Positions 1 to 10,155 of a stretch of 64,000 nt of DNA are shown here, piece after piece. Source of the DNA: Vibrio rhodolitus (GTDB taxonomy: Bacteria; Pseudomonadota; Gammaproteobacteria; Enterobacterales; Vibrionaceae); assembly GCF_003350325.1 (NCBI RefSeq), contig NZ_QLYZ01000004.1:113188-177187 (forward strand), read 5' to 3'. A program made the position numbers and the translations under genes. Position 1 is the first letter of the stretch; the number at the start of each line of letters is the position of its first letter. The notes beneath the pieces were generated by a model, which saw only the letters and a program-made list of their open reading frames with translations, did not search any database and was not told the origin of the DNA.

Positions 1-923
<923 letters not shown>

Positions 924-957
924 AAATGTGCCCTTAAAGGCTTAGAGAGGATAAGGT

Positions 958-1452
958 ATGTCTCAAATGAGCGAAGTAGAAGTGAGAAAAGACCAGTCAA
1001 ATGACGAAGTGCTTCAGTGGGTGACGTTCCAACTTGAAGAAGAAACTTACGGCATTAACGTAATGCAAGTACGTGAAGTACTTCGCTATACGGAAATTGC
1101 ACCAGTTCCGGGTGCTCCAGACTATGTTCTTGGTATCATCAACCTTCGTGGTAACGTGGTAACTGTGATTGATACACGTTCACGTTTTGGCTTAATGGAA
1201 GGCGAAATCACCGATAACACGCGTATCATCGTGATTGAATCTGAGCATCAAGTGATTGGTATTCTTGTTGATAGCGTTGCTGAAGTGGTTTACCTACGTT
1301 CATCAGAAATCGACACCACACCAAGCGTGGGTACTGATGAAAGTGCGAAATTTATCCAAGGTGTTAGCAACCGCGATGGCAAGCTACTTATCTTGGTTGA
1401 TCTAAACAAGCTTCTGTCTGATGAAGAATGGGATGAGATGGCTCACCTATAA
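958..1452 (+). CDS. cheW: Chemotaxis adaptor protein CheW
   Basis: This 164-residue protein is one CheW domain that couples methyl-accepting receptors to the kinase CheA in the cytoplasmic array. Diagnostic segments are LQWVTFQLEEETYGINVMQV near the N-terminus, VPGAPDYVLGIINLRGNVVT in the middle and SNRDGKLLILVDLNKLL near the end. A good ribosome site (AGAGAGGATAAGG) precedes the ATG. It lies 34 bases after parP, and its stop codon overlaps the next start by one base, so the three genes are probably co-transcribed. Length and motifs match the family fully. Confidence 0.97.
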   Translation: MSQMSEVEVRKDQSNDEVLQWVTFQLEEETYGINVMQVREVLRYTEIAPVPGAPDYVLGIINLRGNVVTVIDTRSRFGLMEGEITDNTRIIVIESEHQVIGILVDSVAEVVYLRSSEIDTTPSVGTDESAKFIQGVSNRDGKLLILVDLNKLLSDEEWDEMAHL

Positions 1453-1940
1453 TGGAAACAGGCTGGATGTTTAATGCTCCCGTATTAGCGGGAGCGATTG
1501 CGTTTGTATTACTGGTATTTATTTTTAGCCTGTTTGGGGTTAAAAGAAGCCAGCGACAAGCTGCTGAGCAAGCTCGCCAGCAGCATCGTCATTTAGATCG
1601 AGAACTGCAAAAAGCCAACAAACAACTTCTCGAAGTGCGCTCGGTGGTGGTCGGTCTTGGTCAAAAGGTAAGTGAACAAGAAGATATTATTCAACATCTT
1701 TTTGAGCGCATTAAAGATCTAGAGCAGGCTGATGGTGATGGACGCCTTTACTCTCGAGCAACTAAGATGGTTCAGCTAGGTGCTGATCTCAATGAGTTGA
1801 TTGAGGAATGCGAGTTACCAAAAGCGGAAGCTGAGCTAATGATGTCATTACAGAATAAGTTAGCAGGTCGAGAAAAAATTCCACCTCTAGAAGGTATGCC
1901 CGAGCAAGCAATCAAGCATCGGCGTAACATGCAGAAATAA
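1452..1940 (+). CDS. DUF2802 family membrane-anchored coiled-coil protein
   Basis: The protein has 162 residues. A single membrane segment (about residues 9-30) is followed by a Gln/Arg/Glu-rich coiled coil (about 33-95) and a short C-terminal domain with GADLNELIEECELPKAEAEL, which resembles the DUF2802 signature. The start overlaps the cheW stop by one base (TAATG). The family occurs in this place, at the end of the cheW cluster, in many gamma-proteobacteria. Its molecular role is not known to me; the context suggests a link with chemotaxis or polar organisation. Confidence 0.85.
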   Translation: METGWMFNAPVLAGAIAFVLLVFIFSLFGVKRSQRQAAEQARQQHRHLDRELQKANKQLLEVRSVVVGLGQKVSEQEDIIQHLFERIKDLEQADGDGRLYSRATKMVQLGADLNELIEECELPKAEAELMMSLQNKLAGREKIPPLEGMPEQAIKHRRNMQK

Positions 1941-1946
1941 AACTTT

Positions 1947-1975
1947 AAAAGGATGCGATATGCATCCTTTTTTAT
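1947..1975 (+). terminator. Rho-independent terminator after the parP-cheW-DUF2802 operon
   Basis: The arms GGATGC and GCATCC enclose a short loop and are followed by a T-run, just after the DUF2802 stop. Confidence 0.85.
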
Positions 1976-2157
1976 TGTCTCGCACCTTGAAAATGACCAA
2001 ATATAAACAAGTGTAAATGGAAGGTGTGAGTTAATGCATAATGTGATTAATTATTAACAACTTCTTACGTAGTTTCGTGACTCGTAAAGCTCATTCACTA
2101 TGTTGTACAAAAACGCCTGTGTTAATATAAGCGCCTGAGTTTTTATCGTGACTGCCA

Positions 2158-2778
2158 ATGCTAGAAGTAAAACAATTAACTGCTATTCGTGACGAAAGAA
2201 TTTTGTTCGAGTCCCTGTCTTTTTCAATCGGCAGTGGTGAACTTGTACAGATCGAAGGTCGTAACGGCACAGGAAAGACCACCTTATTACGCATTGTTGC
2301 AGGATTAGGCGATCGGGATGACGGTGAAATATTCTGGAATAATGAGAATATTGAAGCTAATCGAGATGCTTATCATCAAGACCTTTTGTTCCTTGGCCAT
2401 CAAACTGGCGTTAAGCGTGAACTTACCGCTTACGAGAACCTGCGTTTCTATATTTCGATCCATAGCAACCAAGCGGTTGATAAAGAAACTATTTATCAAG
2501 CGCTAACGAAAGTGGGGTTAGCGGGGCGTGAAGATGTTCCGGTTGCTCAGCTATCCGCAGGCCAGCAGCGTCGCGTCGCATTGGCGCGTTTATGGTTAAG
2601 TAAGCATAAGCTGTGGATCCTTGACGAGCCTTTAACGGCAATCGACAAGCAGGGCGTTAAAGTGCTAGAAGCGCTATTTTTAAGTCATGCAGAGCAGGGT
2701 GGGATCGTGGTTTTAACCACCCACCAAGATATGTTCGCTGACAATGCAAAACTTCGCAAAATTAAGTTAGGTGGTTAA
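2158..2778 (+). CDS. ccmA: Heme exporter ATPase CcmA
   Basis: CcmA is the ATPase of the CcmABCD complex, which releases holo-CcmE for cytochrome c maturation. The 206 residues contain a Walker A (GRNGTGKTT, about residue 36), the ABC signature [13 protein letters not shown], a Walker B (LWILDEPL) and the switch His in TTHQD. It is the first gene of a complete ccmABCDEFGHI set and lies three bases before ccmB. The ATG at 2158 gives the usual short CcmA N-terminus. Confidence 0.97.
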   Translation: MLEVKQLTAIRDERILFESLSFSIGSGELVQIEGRNGTGKTTLLRIVAGLGDRDDGEIFWNNENIEANRDAYHQDLLFLGHQTGVKRELTAYENLRFYISIHSNQAVDKETIYQALTKVGLAGREDVPVAQLSAGQQRRVALARLWLSKHKLWILDEPLTAIDKQGVKVLEALFLSHAEQGGIVVLTTHQDMFADNAKLRKIKLGG

Positions 2779-2780
2779 TC

Positions 2781-3449
2781 GTGCTGGCTATAATGAATAA
2801 CATCATCCGTCGCGAGCTACTTATTGCCTACCGACGCCAAGCGGATATCTTCAATCCGTTGTGGTTTTTTATCATTGTTATCACGCTATTTCCGTTAAGT
2901 ATTGGACCTGAGCCAAATCTATTGGCACGAATTGCGGCGGGGATTGTTTGGGTTGCTGCATTGCTTTCAGCATTGCTTTCGCTGGAACGATTGTTCCGTG
3001 ATGACTACCAAGATGGTGCTCTCGAACAAATGATGCTAATGCCAATTCCTTTACCCCTTGTGGTGATGTCAAAGGTGATTGCCCATTGGCTGCTGACGGG
3101 ATTGCCGCTTATCGTTATTAGTCCGCTATTGGCTATTCTACTATCGCTTGATTTTAATACTTGGTTGGCGGTGGTACTTACGCTGCTAGTTGGTACGCCA
3201 ACACTTAGCTTTATTGGCGCGATAGGTGTGGCACTGACGGTTGGATTGCAAAAGGGTGGGGTGTTATTGAGCTTGTTGATCTTGCCGCTCTACATTCCAA
3301 TTCTGATATTTGCGACCTCAGCAATTGATGCGGCATCCCTAGGTATGGCGTATAACGGACAACTGGCAATTTTAGGGGCAATGTTTATGGGAGCAATGAC
3401 CCTGACGCCTTTTGCAATTAGCGCAGCATTACGAGTAAGTGTTAATTAG
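2781..3449 (+). CDS. ccmB: Heme exporter permease CcmB
   Basis: This 222-residue integral membrane protein has about six hydrophobic segments and the CcmB N-terminus IIRRELLIAYRRQADIFNPL. It pairs with CcmA in the inner membrane. The GTG at 2781 was chosen because AGGTGG lies seven bases upstream; the ATG at 2793 is too far from that site. Cytochrome c maturation genes follow on the same strand. Confidence 0.96.
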   Translation: MLAIMNNIIRRELLIAYRRQADIFNPLWFFIIVITLFPLSIGPEPNLLARIAAGIVWVAALLSALLSLERLFRDDYQDGALEQMMLMPIPLPLVVMSKVIAHWLLTGLPLIVISPLLAILLSLDFNTWLAVVLTLLVGTPTLSFIGAIGVALTVGLQKGGVLLSLLILPLYIPILIFATSAIDAASLGMAYNGQLAILGAMFMGAMTLTPFAISAALRVSVN

Positions 3450-3557
3450 TTGTTTTTGATCAAGCACGAAATTTTCCCAGAATATAAATTACAACACTAA
3501 AAATTTCCAAGGGGTTTACCTTTTGGTATTACGATGAAGTAAAGAGTGAGACCGACA

Positions 3558-4310
3558 ATGTGGAAATGGCTCCATCCATACGCAAAGCCTGAGTCTGCCT
3601 ATCGCCTGTGCGGTAAGTTGTTACCATGGTTTTCTATTCTAGCCTTTGCCTGCCTTTCAATTGGTACTGTGTGGGGGCTTGCTTTCGCGCCTTCCGACTA
3701 CCAACAAGGCGATAGCTTCCGAATCATTTATATCCATGTACCTTCAGCCATTTGGTCTATGGGCGTGTATATGTCGATGGCGATTGCCGCGTTTATCGGT
3801 CTGGTTTGGCAGATCCGCATTTCGGATATGGCAGCCTTAGCGATGGCACCAATCGGTGCGGTATTTACCTTTATTGCGCTGCTAACTGGTGCAATTTGGG
3901 GTAAACCAATGTGGGGTGCTTGGTGGGTTTGGGATGCGCGTCTGACTTCAGAGTTGATCCTTCTGTTCCTTTACCTTGGTGTTATCGCGCTTTACCACGC
4001 TTTTGATGATCAAAAAACCGCATCAAAAGCAGCGGGTATTTTAGCTATTGTTGGTGTGGTTAACTTGCCAATCATTCACTTCTCTGTTGAGTGGTGGAAC
4101 ACGCTACACCAAGGCGCAACCATTACTAAGTTCGCCAAACCATCTATTTCGAACGACATGCTTTGGCCGCTGCTGCTGAATATTTTCGGTTTTGCGTTTT
4201 TCTTTGGCGCGGTGACGTTAGTGCGTTTACGTAACGAAATCATCAGTAAAGAAAGCCACCGCCCTTGGGTGGTTGATATGTCTTCTCGTCTTACTCAGAG
4301 AGGTAACTAA
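3558..4310 (+). CDS. ccmC: Heme handling protein CcmC
   Basis: CcmC binds heme with CcmE in the periplasm and loads it onto the CcmE His. It has six membrane segments and the tryptophan-rich WWD motif WGAWWVWDARLTSELIL. The frame is open from a GTG at 3546, but the ATG at 3558 (MWKWLHPYAKP) is preferred because it matches the family N-terminus and is suitably spaced from a GAG-rich ribosome site. This gives 250 residues, a normal length. A gap of about 100 bases separates it from ccmB; ccmD follows two bases later. Confidence 0.96.
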   Translation: MWKWLHPYAKPESAYRLCGKLLPWFSILAFACLSIGTVWGLAFAPSDYQQGDSFRIIYIHVPSAIWSMGVYMSMAIAAFIGLVWQIRISDMAALAMAPIGAVFTFIALLTGAIWGKPMWGAWWVWDARLTSELILLFLYLGVIALYHAFDDQKTASKAAGILAIVGVVNLPIIHFSVEWWNTLHQGATITKFAKPSISNDMLWPLLLNIFGFAFFFGAVTLVRLRNEIISKESHRPWVVDMSSRLTQRGN

Positions 4311-4312
4311 GT

Positions 4313-4519
4313 ATGCATTTTGAATCTTTGAGTGATTTTTTCGCCATGGGCGGCTACGCAGGCTATGTCTGGAGCGCGTTCGGCATTACTTTTTTCGTGA
4401 TGATTGCTTTGCTTTTAAGTAGTGTGCGTCGTCATAAAGCGCTACTGAACGAAGTTCAGAATAAAGTGGCTCGTCAAGCACGTATTGATGCAGCTAAGAA
4501 TATGGAGAACACTCTATGA
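4313..4519 (+). CDS. ccmD: Heme exporter subunit CcmD
   Basis: This 68-residue protein has one membrane helix (about residues 17-39) and a basic cytoplasmic tail. The [18 protein letters not shown] segment is typical of CcmD, which stabilises the CcmABC complex and helps release holo-CcmE. Its stop overlaps the ccmE start in an ATGA arrangement. Confidence 0.95.
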   Translation: MHFESLSDFFAMGGYAGYVWSAFGITFFVMIALLLSSVRRHKALLNEVQNKVARQARIDAAKNMENTL

Positions 4520-5001
4520 ACCCAAGACGTAAAAAGAGGCTCGCAATTGTTCTAGCCATTTTCCTTGGTATTGGTTCCACCATCGGCTTAATGATTTATG
4601 CATTAGGGCAGAATATGGACTTGTTCTACACTCCAACCGAGTTAGTGCAAGGTAAACCTGATGGTACTAAACCAGAAGTTGGTCAACGTCTGCGTATTGG
4701 CGGTATGGTGACAGTTGGCTCAGTAAAACGTGACTCTGAATCACTTCGTGTTTCGTTCCAACTGCACGATGTGGGTCCAAACGTAACGGTTGTGTATGAC
4801 GGTATCTTGCCAGACCTTTTCCGTGAAGGTCAGGGTATTGTGGCACAAGGCGTTTTGGTTGATGCGACAACAGTAGAAGCGTTTGAAGTGTTGGCGAAGC
4901 ATGATGAAGAATACATGCCACCTGAAATTGCTGAAGCAATGGAAAAATCGCACACGCCACTTGAATACACTGAACAACAGAAACAAGGAAGCAGTCAATG
5001 A
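4516..5001 (+). CDS. ccmE: Periplasmic heme chaperone CcmE
   Basis: CcmE binds heme covalently through a conserved His and carries it to the CcmF/H ligase. The 161 residues show a basic N-terminus, one membrane anchor (about residues 9-29), an OB-fold body and the signature [11 protein letters not shown] with the heme-binding His. It overlaps ccmD upstream and ccmF downstream by four bases each, which points to translational coupling. Confidence 0.97.
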   Translation: MNPRRKKRLAIVLAIFLGIGSTIGLMIYALGQNMDLFYTPTELVQGKPDGTKPEVGQRLRIGGMVTVGSVKRDSESLRVSFQLHDVGPNVTVVYDGILPDLFREGQGIVAQGVLVDATTVEAFEVLAKHDEEYMPPEIAEAMEKSHTPLEYTEQQKQGSSQ

Positions 5002-6956
5002 TTGCAGAAATCGGTCATTTTGCACTGATCATCTCGCTCGCGATGGCAGTGCTGCTGAGTATCCTGCCCTTGGTAGGTGCTTCCAAAAACAATACGGTAT
5101 TGATGAATACCGCTCGTCCTCTTTCTTGGGCGATGTTCCTACTGCTTGCACTCTCGTTTGCAATTCTATTGTGGGCGTTTTATAGCAACGACTTTACCCT
5201 TAACTATGTAGCCAGCAACTCGAATACGCAGTTGCCTTGGTATTACCGCTTAACCGCGGTTTGGGGGGCGCATGAAGGCTCACTGCTTCTTTGGGTTTTA
5301 ATCCAAGCTGCGTGGACTGTGGCGGTTGCCTCGTTTAGCCGTGGTATGCCGCAAGAGTCGGTAGCGCGCGTGTTAGCGGTGATGGGTATGATCAGCGTAG
5401 GTTTCCTACTGTTTATCATCCTGACATCTAACCCATTCCTACGTACTCTGCCGTTCTTCCCAGTAGATGGCCGTGACTTGAACCCACTACTGCAAGATCC
5501 GGGTTTGATCATTCACCCGCCGATGCTGTACATGGGCTACGTTGGTTTCTCGGTTGCCTTCTCATTTGCTATTGCATCATTAATGACCGGTCGTCTAGAT
5601 ACGGCTTGGGCTCGTTGGTCTCGTCCTTGGACAACGGCTGCATGGTTATTCCTAACTCTTGGTATCGCTCTAGGTTCTTGGTGGGCTTACTATGAGCTTG
5701 GCTGGGGCGGCTGGTGGTTCTGGGATCCAGTTGAAAACGCATCATTTATGCCTTGGCTAGCGGGTACTGCATTAATGCACTCACTCGCGGTTACCGAAAA
5801 ACGCGGTACCTTTAAAGCGTGGACAGTATTACTGGCGATTTCAGCGTTTTCATTAAGCTTGCTGGGTACATTCCTTGTTCGTTCAGGCATTCTAGTTTCC
5901 GTACACGCGTTTGCTTCAGATCCATCGCGCGGTATGTTTATCCTAGGCTTCCTCGTATTTGTTATCGGTGGTTCACTACTACTATTTGCTGTCAAAGGCG
6001 CAACCGTACGTGCACGCGGTAACTTCGAATTGGTATCACGTGAAAACGCACTATTGGCGAACAACATCCTGCTAATGGCGGCATTGGTTGTGGTGCTTGT
6101 TGGTACACTATTGCCACTTGTGCACAAACAAATTGGTCTAGGCTCGGTGTCTATCGGTGCACCATTCTTCGACATGCTATTTGCGTGGCTGATGATCCCA
6201 TTCTCATTTGTATTGGGTATTGGTCCACTGATCCGTTGGAAACGTGACAACCTATCTGATCTAGCTAAACCAATGCTAGTGTCGGGCGTTATCTCAATCG
6301 TTCTAGCAGGCCTACTTAACTGGATATTCTCAGATTACTTCGTCTTTATGACCTACCTAGGTTGGTTAATGGCGATGTGGATTGTGGTTATGCACGGCTA
6401 TGAACTGCATGAGCGTGCGACGCACCGCCACAGCTTCTTTAGCGGTATCTTTAAACTGCCACGTAGCCACTGGGCGATGATGCTTGGTCACATTGGTCTT
6501 GCTGTTTCTATCATTGGTATCGCGATGGTGCAAACGCATAGCATTGAGCGTGACGTACGTCTAGCACCAGGCGATAACTTCCAACTTGAAGAGTACAACT
6601 TCTACTTCTCAGGTGTGCGCGATAAAGATGGTCCTAACTATGATGGTTACATTGCCGATTTTGAAATCACGCTAGATGGTAAATACATCAATACTCTGCA
6701 TGCAGAAAAACGTTTCTACCGCACCGCACGTTCGATGATGACTGAAGCGGCGATTGATCGCAGCTTTACGCGTGATCTATACGTGGCGATGGGTGACCGT
6801 CTCGATGACAACAAATCTTGGGCGGTACGTATTTACTACAAACCATTTGTAAACTGGATTTGGGCTGGCTCAATTATCATGTCTCTAGGTGGAGCGCTCG
6901 CGATCAGCGACAAACGTTACCGCTTTAGAAAGAAAGCTAAGAAGCAGGAGGCATAA
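4998..6956 (+). CDS. ccmF: Heme lyase subunit CcmF
   Basis: This is the large heme ligase component, 652 residues, with about 14-15 membrane helices. The periplasmic WWD motif [19 protein letters not shown] is present, along with conserved His segments around residues 170 and 260 and a long C-terminal periplasmic loop. It ligates heme to the CXXCH motifs of apocytochromes with CcmH/CcmI. ccmG begins at the base after its stop. Confidence 0.97.
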   Translation: MIAEIGHFALIISLAMAVLLSILPLVGASKNNTVLMNTARPLSWAMFLLLALSFAILLWAFYSNDFTLNYVASNSNTQLPWYYRLTAVWGAHEGSLLLWVLIQAAWTVAVASFSRGMPQESVARVLAVMGMISVGFLLFIILTSNPFLRTLPFFPVDGRDLNPLLQDPGLIIHPPMLYMGYVGFSVAFSFAIASLMTGRLDTAWARWSRPWTTAAWLFLTLGIALGSWWAYYELGWGGWWFWDPVENASFMPWLAGTALMHSLAVTEKRGTFKAWTVLLAISAFSLSLLGTFLVRSGILVSVHAFASDPSRGMFILGFLVFVIGGSLLLFAVKGATVRARGNFELVSRENALLANNILLMAALVVVLVGTLLPLVHKQIGLGSVSIGAPFFDMLFAWLMIPFSFVLGIGPLIRWKRDNLSDLAKPMLVSGVISIVLAGLLNWIFSDYFVFMTYLGWLMAMWIVVMHGYELHERATHRHSFFSGIFKLPRSHWAMMLGHIGLAVSIIGIAMVQTHSIERDVRLAPGDNFQLEEYNFYFSGVRDKDGPNYDGYIADFEITLDGKYINTLHAEKRFYRTARSMMTEAAIDRSFTRDLYVAMGDRLDDNKSWAVRIYYKPFVNWIWAGSIIMSLGGALAISDKRYRFRKKAKKQEA

Positions 6957-7508
6957 ATGAACAAGAAACTTTTGTTTATTCCACTAGTGATATTTCTCGG
7001 TCTAGTGGCAGTATTTATGACTCAGCTGGTACGTAACTCAGAAGGTGACGACCCAACCAAGCTTGAGTCAGTGCTCGTTGGTAAGCATGTACCAGAATTT
7101 CGTCTAGAAGATTTGGCTGAACCAGGCAAACTGTACGATCAAGCTATCTTCAAAGGTGAGCCGCTGCTGCTTAACGTTTGGGCTACGTGGTGTCCAACCT
7201 GTTATGCAGAGCATCAGTACTTAAATGAACTGGCGAACGAAGGCGTAAAAATCATTGGTCTTAACTACAAAGATCAGCGTGATAAAGCGGTTGGCTGGCT
7301 AAATGATCTAGGCAACCCATACCTGATCAGCCTATTCGATGGTAATGGTATGTTGGGTCTTGATTTGGGCGTGTACGGCGCACCTGAAACTTTCTTAATC
7401 GACGCTAACGGCATCATCCGTTATCGCCATGTGGGGGATGTAAACCCACGTAACTGGAAAGAGAAGCTCGAGCCTATGTATCGCGAAATGGTAGCGGAGG
7501 CGAAATAA
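6957..7508 (+). CDS. ccmG: Thiol:disulfide reductase CcmG/DsbE
   Basis: This membrane-anchored thioredoxin-fold protein has 183 residues, an N-terminal anchor (about residues 5-22) and the active site WATWCPTC. Cis-Pro and GAPETF motifs follow. It reduces apocytochrome c or CcmH thiols in the periplasm before heme attachment. It starts directly after ccmF and overlaps ccmH by one base. Confidence 0.97.
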   Translation: MNKKLLFIPLVIFLGLVAVFMTQLVRNSEGDDPTKLESVLVGKHVPEFRLEDLAEPGKLYDQAIFKGEPLLLNVWATWCPTCYAEHQYLNELANEGVKIIGLNYKDQRDKAVGWLNDLGNPYLISLFDGNGMLGLDLGVYGAPETFLIDANGIIRYRHVGDVNPRNWKEKLEPMYREMVAEAK

Positions 7509-7987
7509 TGAAAAAGTGGATTATTGCATTATTCGCAGCAATGACATTTTCGTTGGCGGCGCATGCCACTATCGAGGTGTATGAGTTTGAAACTTTGCAG
7601 CAAGAGCAGCAATTTAAAGAACTTGGTAATACCTTGCGCTGCCCAAAATGCCAGAACAACACCATTGCCGACTCAAACGCTGAATTGGCACAAGATCTGC
7701 GCCATAAAGTGTATGAAATGACTAAAGATGGCAAATCAAAAGACGAAATCGTTGATTACATGATTGCTCGCTACGGTAATTTCGTGACTTACAATCCGCC
7801 ATTCACTCTAGCCACCTCTATCCTCTGGTTAGGTCCACTGGCTGTGGTATTACTTGGCTTTAGCGTGATTGTGGTGCGTAGCCGCAAAAACAAGAAAGTG
7901 GCGAGCGATGAAAAATGGGATCAAGACAAAGAACAGCGTCTAAAAGCGCTGCTCGATGAAGAAAAGAGCGACGGAGATAAGCAGTAA
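7508..7987 (+). CDS. ccmH: Cytochrome c maturation protein CcmH (thioredoxin-like, LRCxxC)
   Basis: The protein has 159 residues with a signal peptide (about 1-20), the redox motif LRCPKCQNN, a C-terminal membrane helix (about 101-121) and a charged tail. This is the short CcmH form; the TPR half that is fused in E. coli CcmH is a separate gene here (ccmI, next). The TAATG overlaps on both sides indicate coupled translation. Confidence 0.96.
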   Translation: MKKWIIALFAAMTFSLAAHATIEVYEFETLQQEQQFKELGNTLRCPKCQNNTIADSNAELAQDLRHKVYEMTKDGKSKDEIVDYMIARYGNFVTYNPPFTLATSILWLGPLAVVLLGFSVIVVRSRKNKKVASDEKWDQDKEQRLKALLDEEKSDGDKQ

Positions 7988-9204
7988 TGACTCTATTTTG
8001 GATTGCTTCAATCGTTCTTATCGCTTTCAGTGCACTGTTTATTGCTCTGCCTTTTATTAAGAAGAAAGAGAACAATGATGCGGCACTGCGTGATGAGCTA
8101 AACAAAGCGCTGTACAAAGACCGTCTATCTGAGCTTAAAGAAGAAGATGAAGAAGGTCTAGTGGTTAACCAGCAAGAGTTGATTGATGATTTAAAACAAT
8201 CGCTATTGGATGATATCCCAACAGACAATCAGCAGCAGACAAGTTCACAGCTTAACCCTTGGGCAGTCATTGTGCCGTCTGTGTTAATGACTATCGCGCT
8301 CAGCTATGGTCTATACGCGAAATTTGGCGCGGCAGATGATGTTCAGCAATGGCAACAAGTGACTTCTAACTTGCCAGCACTGTCGAAGAAGCTTATGTCG
8401 CCAGAAGGGGCGGCATTGAGCGATGACGAAATGCAGGATCTGACGTTGGCGCTGCGTACACGTCTTCATTACGAGCCAAACGATGCCACAGGTTGGCTAT
8501 TGCTTGGTCGTATTGCACTGGCTAACCGTGATATCGACACCGCCATTGGCGCAATGAACAAAGCGTATCGTCTCAAATCAGAAGATCCAGACATTATGCT
8601 GGGCTATGCTCAGGCGTTAATGCTATCGCAAGATGAAGTTGACCAAGACACGGCACGCTCTACGCTGGGCAAACTAGTGCAGCGCAACTTTATGGATGTA
8701 CGCGTATTCTCGCTATTGGCGTTTGATGCCTACGAGCGTAAAGACTTTGCTGCTGCTATTCGTTACTGGAGCATCATGCAACAGATGATTGGTCCACAAG
8801 ACGAACGTTATGAAATGCTGGGTCGCAGTATAGAAAATGCGCAGAAACAACTGGGTGTAGAGGGTGCGAACGGTAAGTCGGTTTCCGTTACTATCAATCT
8901 AGCGCCTGAAGTTGTCGCTAACCCGCAAGCTGCGTTGATCGTCTCTGTACACAATGCCGATGGTTCGCCAGTGCCAGTAGCTGCCGCTCGATACCCGCTT
9001 GGGACATTCCCACGTACTGTGGTGCTTGATGATGGCAATAGTATGATGCAAGGTCAGAAGCTTTCTCAACTTGAAGGCTATGTTGTTCGTGCTCGCATCG
9101 ATAATGATGGCAACGTGGCAACCAAAGAGGGCGACTGGTACGGAGAGAGTTCTGCCGCTAAAATGGGAGAAGCGGTCGAGGTTGTTGTCAATCAACAGTA
9201 TTGA
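7987..9204 (+). CDS. ccmI: Cytochrome c maturation TPR protein CcmI
   Basis: CcmI has 405 residues with two N-terminal membrane segments (about residues 4-24 and 94-113), TPR repeats (about 150-270) and a C-terminal domain. It presents apocytochrome to the CcmF/H ligase. It is the last gene of the ccm operon, overlaps ccmH by one base and is followed by a strong terminator. Confidence 0.95.
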   Translation: MTLFWIASIVLIAFSALFIALPFIKKKENNDAALRDELNKALYKDRLSELKEEDEEGLVVNQQELIDDLKQSLLDDIPTDNQQQTSSQLNPWAVIVPSVLMTIALSYGLYAKFGAADDVQQWQQVTSNLPALSKKLMSPEGAALSDDEMQDLTLALRTRLHYEPNDATGWLLLGRIALANRDIDTAIGAMNKAYRLKSEDPDIMLGYAQALMLSQDEVDQDTARSTLGKLVQRNFMDVRVFSLLAFDAYERKDFAAAIRYWSIMQQMIGPQDERYEMLGRSIENAQKQLGVEGANGKSVSVTINLAPEVVANPQAALIVSVHNADGSPVPVAAARYPLGTFPRTVVLDDGNSMMQGQKLSQLEGYVVRARIDNDGNVATKEGDWYGESSAAKMGEAVEVVVNQQY

Positions 9205-9243
9205 TACGCAATAGTATTAATACGCATTAAAACTCAGTAAACT

Positions 9244-9269
9244 AAGGCCGGACATTCACCGGCCTTTTT
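9244..9269 (+). terminator. Rho-independent terminator of the ccm operon
   Basis: The perfect stem AAGGCCGG/CCGGCCTT with a seven-base loop and a T-run lies 40 bases after ccmI. Confidence 0.92.
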
Positions 9270-9284
9270 CATGGAATAATAATA

Positions 9285-10049
9285 ATGAAGAGCCTTAAGC
9301 CTAAGGTATGGACATCACTACTATCAGTACTGCTATTAGCAGGGTGCTCAAGCGCACCTGATGGTCAATCTGAGACGAGCATTTCAAACGTCGATGACCC
9401 GTTTGAGGGTTTTAACCGCGTTATGTGGGACATCAACTACGACTATCTTGACCCTTATGTCGTACGTCCTGTTTCACTGGCGTATGTTGGCTACACACCA
9501 CGACCAGTGCGCGTGGGTATTGCGAACTTCTTAAGTAACTTGGATGAACCATCAAGTATGGTTAACAATTTGCTGATGGGTAATGGTGGTAAAGCGTTAG
9601 ACCATTTTAATCGTTTTTGGATAAACACCACTTTTGGTTTGTTGGGCTTTATTGATATCGCATCCGATGCGGGTATTACTGATCACAACGAGAAGGCGTT
9701 AGGTGACGCGATTGGTCATTACGGTGTTGGTAATGGTCCTTATGTGATGGTGCCGGGTTATGGTCCTTGGACAGTGCGTGAAACGGCTGATTTTGCCGAC
9801 AGCATGTATGTACCCTTATCATTGCTGAACTTCTGGGCTGGGCTTGGCAAATGGGCACTAGAAGGGATGGAGACTCGTGCTTCCTTAGTAACACAAGAAG
9901 CGATGCTAGAAAACTCACCGGATCCTTATGCCTTGACTCGTGATGTTTATATTCAGCATCAAGACTTTAAAGCAGAAATTGAGTCTAAGCAGCAAGAGAT
10001 TGACCACGACGAAGAAGCGTATCTTGATGAGTATCTTGATGAGTTTTAA
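9285..10049 (+). CDS. mlaA: Phospholipid-binding outer membrane lipoprotein MlaA (VacJ)
   Basis: The 254-residue precursor has a lipobox (LLLAGCSS, Cys about residue 21). The MlaA body begins with DDPFEGFNRVMWDINYD and includes AIGHYGVGNGPYVMVPGYGP. MlaA sits in the outer membrane and removes surface phospholipids, passing them to the Mla pathway. Here it is a single gene between two terminators, away from mlaBCDEF. The tail is very acidic (repeated Asp, Glu and Tyr). Confidence 0.95.
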   Translation: MKSLKPKVWTSLLSVLLLAGCSSAPDGQSETSISNVDDPFEGFNRVMWDINYDYLDPYVVRPVSLAYVGYTPRPVRVGIANFLSNLDEPSSMVNNLLMGNGGKALDHFNRFWINTTFGLLGFIDIASDAGITDHNEKALGDAIGHYGVGNGPYVMVPGYGPWTVRETADFADSMYVPLSLLNFWAGLGKWALEGMETRASLVTQEAMLENSPDPYALTRDVYIQHQDFKAEIESKQQEIDHDEEAYLDEYLDEF

Positions 10050-10076
10050 TTAAGGTTTTTCTTAGCGATTAGGTAC

Positions 10077-10105
10077 AAAAAAGGCTTGGGTAACCAAGCC
10101 TTTTT
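10077..10105. terminator. Bidirectional terminator between mlaA and the first fadL
   Basis: The stem AAGGCTTGG/CCAAGCCTT has A-runs on the left and T-runs on the right, so it can serve both convergent genes. Confidence 0.88.
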
Positions 10106-10155
10106 GCTATATGTTCGATAAACGTTAGACCAAAGTCTAACGCTTAAGTGTTAAG